The notes beneath the pieces were generated by a model. It did no database searches, was not told the DNA's origin, and saw only the letters and a program-made list of their open reading frames with translations. This document shows, in pieces, positions 63,000 through 64,000 of a DNA stretch of 64,000 nucleotides. Every line of letters starts with the position of its first letter. Position 1 is the stretch's first letter. The position numbers were made by a program, and so were the translations under genes. Source of the DNA: Mycolicibacter sp. MU0102 (GTDB taxonomy: Bacteria > Actinomycetota > Actinomycetes > Mycobacteriales > Mycobacteriaceae); contig NZ_OY726398.1 of the NCBI RefSeq assembly GCF_963378105.1, forward strand, positions 310,001 to 374,000. The letters run 5' to 3'.

Positions 63000-63902
63000 C
63001 TAGGCGACCTGCAGCGAGAATTGGGCCACGCCGGGCTGTCCCAGACGGGCCACCGCGTAGCCGCCGCGGCGCAGCGCGTCGGTAGGGGCGGCCATGGGCT
63101 CGAAACAGACCACGGATTCGGTGGCCGGCGCATAGATCTGCGCCGCCGGATAGCCCCGGTCGAACCGGACCTCGATGCGTCGACCGCCGCCGGAGACTGC
63201 GAACACCGCACCAGGGGCCAACTCGTCGAAACCGTGGTCGAACACCGTGTCGCCCAACAACTCTGCCGATGCCGGGTGCGGCGCGAGCGCACCGGTGGGG
63301 ATGTTGTGTGCGTCGACGATCCGGGACCGCATCGTCGGGGTCTCGATGAGCCACTGCGCCCTGGGCACGTCGGGAACGTGAAGGTAGGGGTGGAAGCCGA
63401 AGCACAGCGGCACCGCCGACTCGCTGGTGGCGGTGACCGTGGTACGTACCGTCAAGGTGCGGTCCGCCAACGTGATGGCCAGCTCCAACAGGTGCGGGAA
63501 CGGAAATGTTGCCAGCAGATCCGGGCGGGCCCCGAAGTCGAGTTCCGCGGTCAACGCCGATTCCGATCGGGTGCGCACCTGCCAACCGGTATCCCCGGCC
63601 AGGGTGCCGTGGATCGGGGCGCCGTACTCGTCGGCGTGCACCCCGCCGATCCCAGGAGTAAGCGTTACCTCCGTGGCGTCTACCTGGTAGCCGTTGCCGC
63701 TCAGGCGATTCGCCCACGGATATAGCAGCGGAATGCCCATGGTCTTCTGCTCGGCAACGTAGGCGGCCACGCCCCGACGCTGACCGAGCAGTTCCACGCC
63801 GTCGTCGCACAGCGACGTCCCGATCATCCCCGCGCCAGGAACAAACGTCGCCGTCAGCGACGATGACGGATCAACCAACACGCAGGGCTCGAGATCAGTC
63901 AC
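63000..63902 (-). CDS. Aldose 1-epimerase-like protein
   Basis: Protein of 300 aa with the galactose-mutarotase fold: YPWANRLSGN (Asn/Arg binding), HG in APIHGTLAG, FGFHPYLH with the catalytic His, and FEPM containing the catalytic Glu. Interconverts the anomers of an aldose or of a hexose-6-phosphate. GTG start at 63902; a short ORF with a good ribosome site lies directly upstream. Confidence 0.87.
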   Translation of the reverse strand: MTDLEPCVLVDPSSSLTATFVPGAGMIGTSLCDDGVELLGQRRGVAAYVAEQKTMGIPLLYPWANRLSGNGYQVDATEVTLTPGIGGVHADEYGAPIHGTLAGDTGWQVRTRSESALTAELDFGARPDLLATFPFPHLLELAITLADRTLTVRTTVTATSESAVPLCFGFHPYLHVPDVPRAQWLIETPTMRSRIVDAHNIPTGALAPHPASAELLGDTVFDHGFDELAPGAVFAVSGGGRRIEVRFDRGYPAAQIYAPATESVVCFEPMAAPTDALRRGGYAVARLGQPGVAQFSLQVA

Positions 63903-63905
63903 TTC

Positions 63906-63986
63906 TCACTCCGACAAGGGGTCGTGTTGAATGCGTTGTGGGGGAGCTCCTTTAGCGACGAGCGCAGCCACGGTAGCCCGCGTCAT
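63906..63986 (-). CDS. Possible small ORF of 26 aa upstream of the mutarotase gene
   Basis: Begins with ATG behind GGAGG (63994-63998) and reads MTRATVAALVAKGAPPQ and on to a stop three bases before the mutarotase start. Its ATG forms ATGA with a TGA in another frame that could be the end of a gene outside the window. Short and with no recognisable family, so it may be a leader peptide or chance. Confidence 0.25.
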   Translation of the reverse strand: MTRATVAALVAKGAPPQRIQHDPLSE

Positions 63987-64000
63987 CTCCGGTCCTCCGC

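Overview
The window is high-GC actinobacterial DNA whose gene families and order place it in Mycobacteriaceae: an ESX-3 type VII secretion locus with PE and PPE genes, DUF732 exported proteins, a PGRS-type glycine-repeat protein and the dnaK-grpE-dnaJ-hspR operon. From memory, the order follows M. tuberculosis Rv0282-Rv0353 with insertions and losses: eccA3-eccE3, Rv0293c, bluB, PAP2 and LdtA-like genes, Rv0311-Rv0313, Rv0315, dcd, rmlA, aspC, the Rv0338c-type Fe-S reductase, ansP2, dnaK. The iniBAC block is absent. This fits a nontuberculous species; the signal-peptide PGRS protein without a PE domain hints at the M. terrae group, but only weakly.

Region by region: 1-13054 is the ESX-3 operon, almost every gene overlapping or closely spaced. 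13082-18568 holds an alpha/beta hydrolase, an amidohydrolase-bluB pair, a PAP2 phosphatase, an L,D-transpeptidase-like protein and two tandem DUF732 genes. 18831-21239 has two tandem PPE-SVP genes. 21251-28309 holds a TetR gene, the Rv0311-Rv0313-like group, and two GH16 glucanases flanking the PGRS-like protein. 28306-34834 contains regulators, an SDR, a PE-PPE-domain hydrolase, an MTB12-like antigen, tRNA-Gly(CCC) and dcd. 34944-38217 is a tandem pair of DUF7159-type membrane proteins. 38247-42939 holds an MDMPI-type protein, rmlA and a TetR/carotenoid-oxygenase pair. 42923-51409 runs leftward: aminotransferase, EtfD-type reductase, Pro/Thr-rich membrane proteins, a lipoprotein and an asparagine permease. 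52002-58710 is an accessory block of oxidoreductases, a thiolase and a nitrilase around an HxlR regulator. 58810-62992 is the HspR-controlled chaperone operon, followed by an aldose 1-epimerase.

The most striking observation is that the ESX-3 mycosin appears catalytically dead: the nucleophile Ser is Gly and the oxyanion-hole Asn is Asp, while Asp and His of the triad remain. Others are patchy codon usage inside the ESX-3 operon, Arg at the EsxH zinc-site position 70, a degenerate third GH16 3-prime end, a perfect CRP-type palindrome upstream of the PGRS-like gene, paired palindromic operators at several promoters, and a 78-bp perfect direct repeat in the EtfD C-terminal tail. All family assignments are from reading the translated sequence; nothing was searched.
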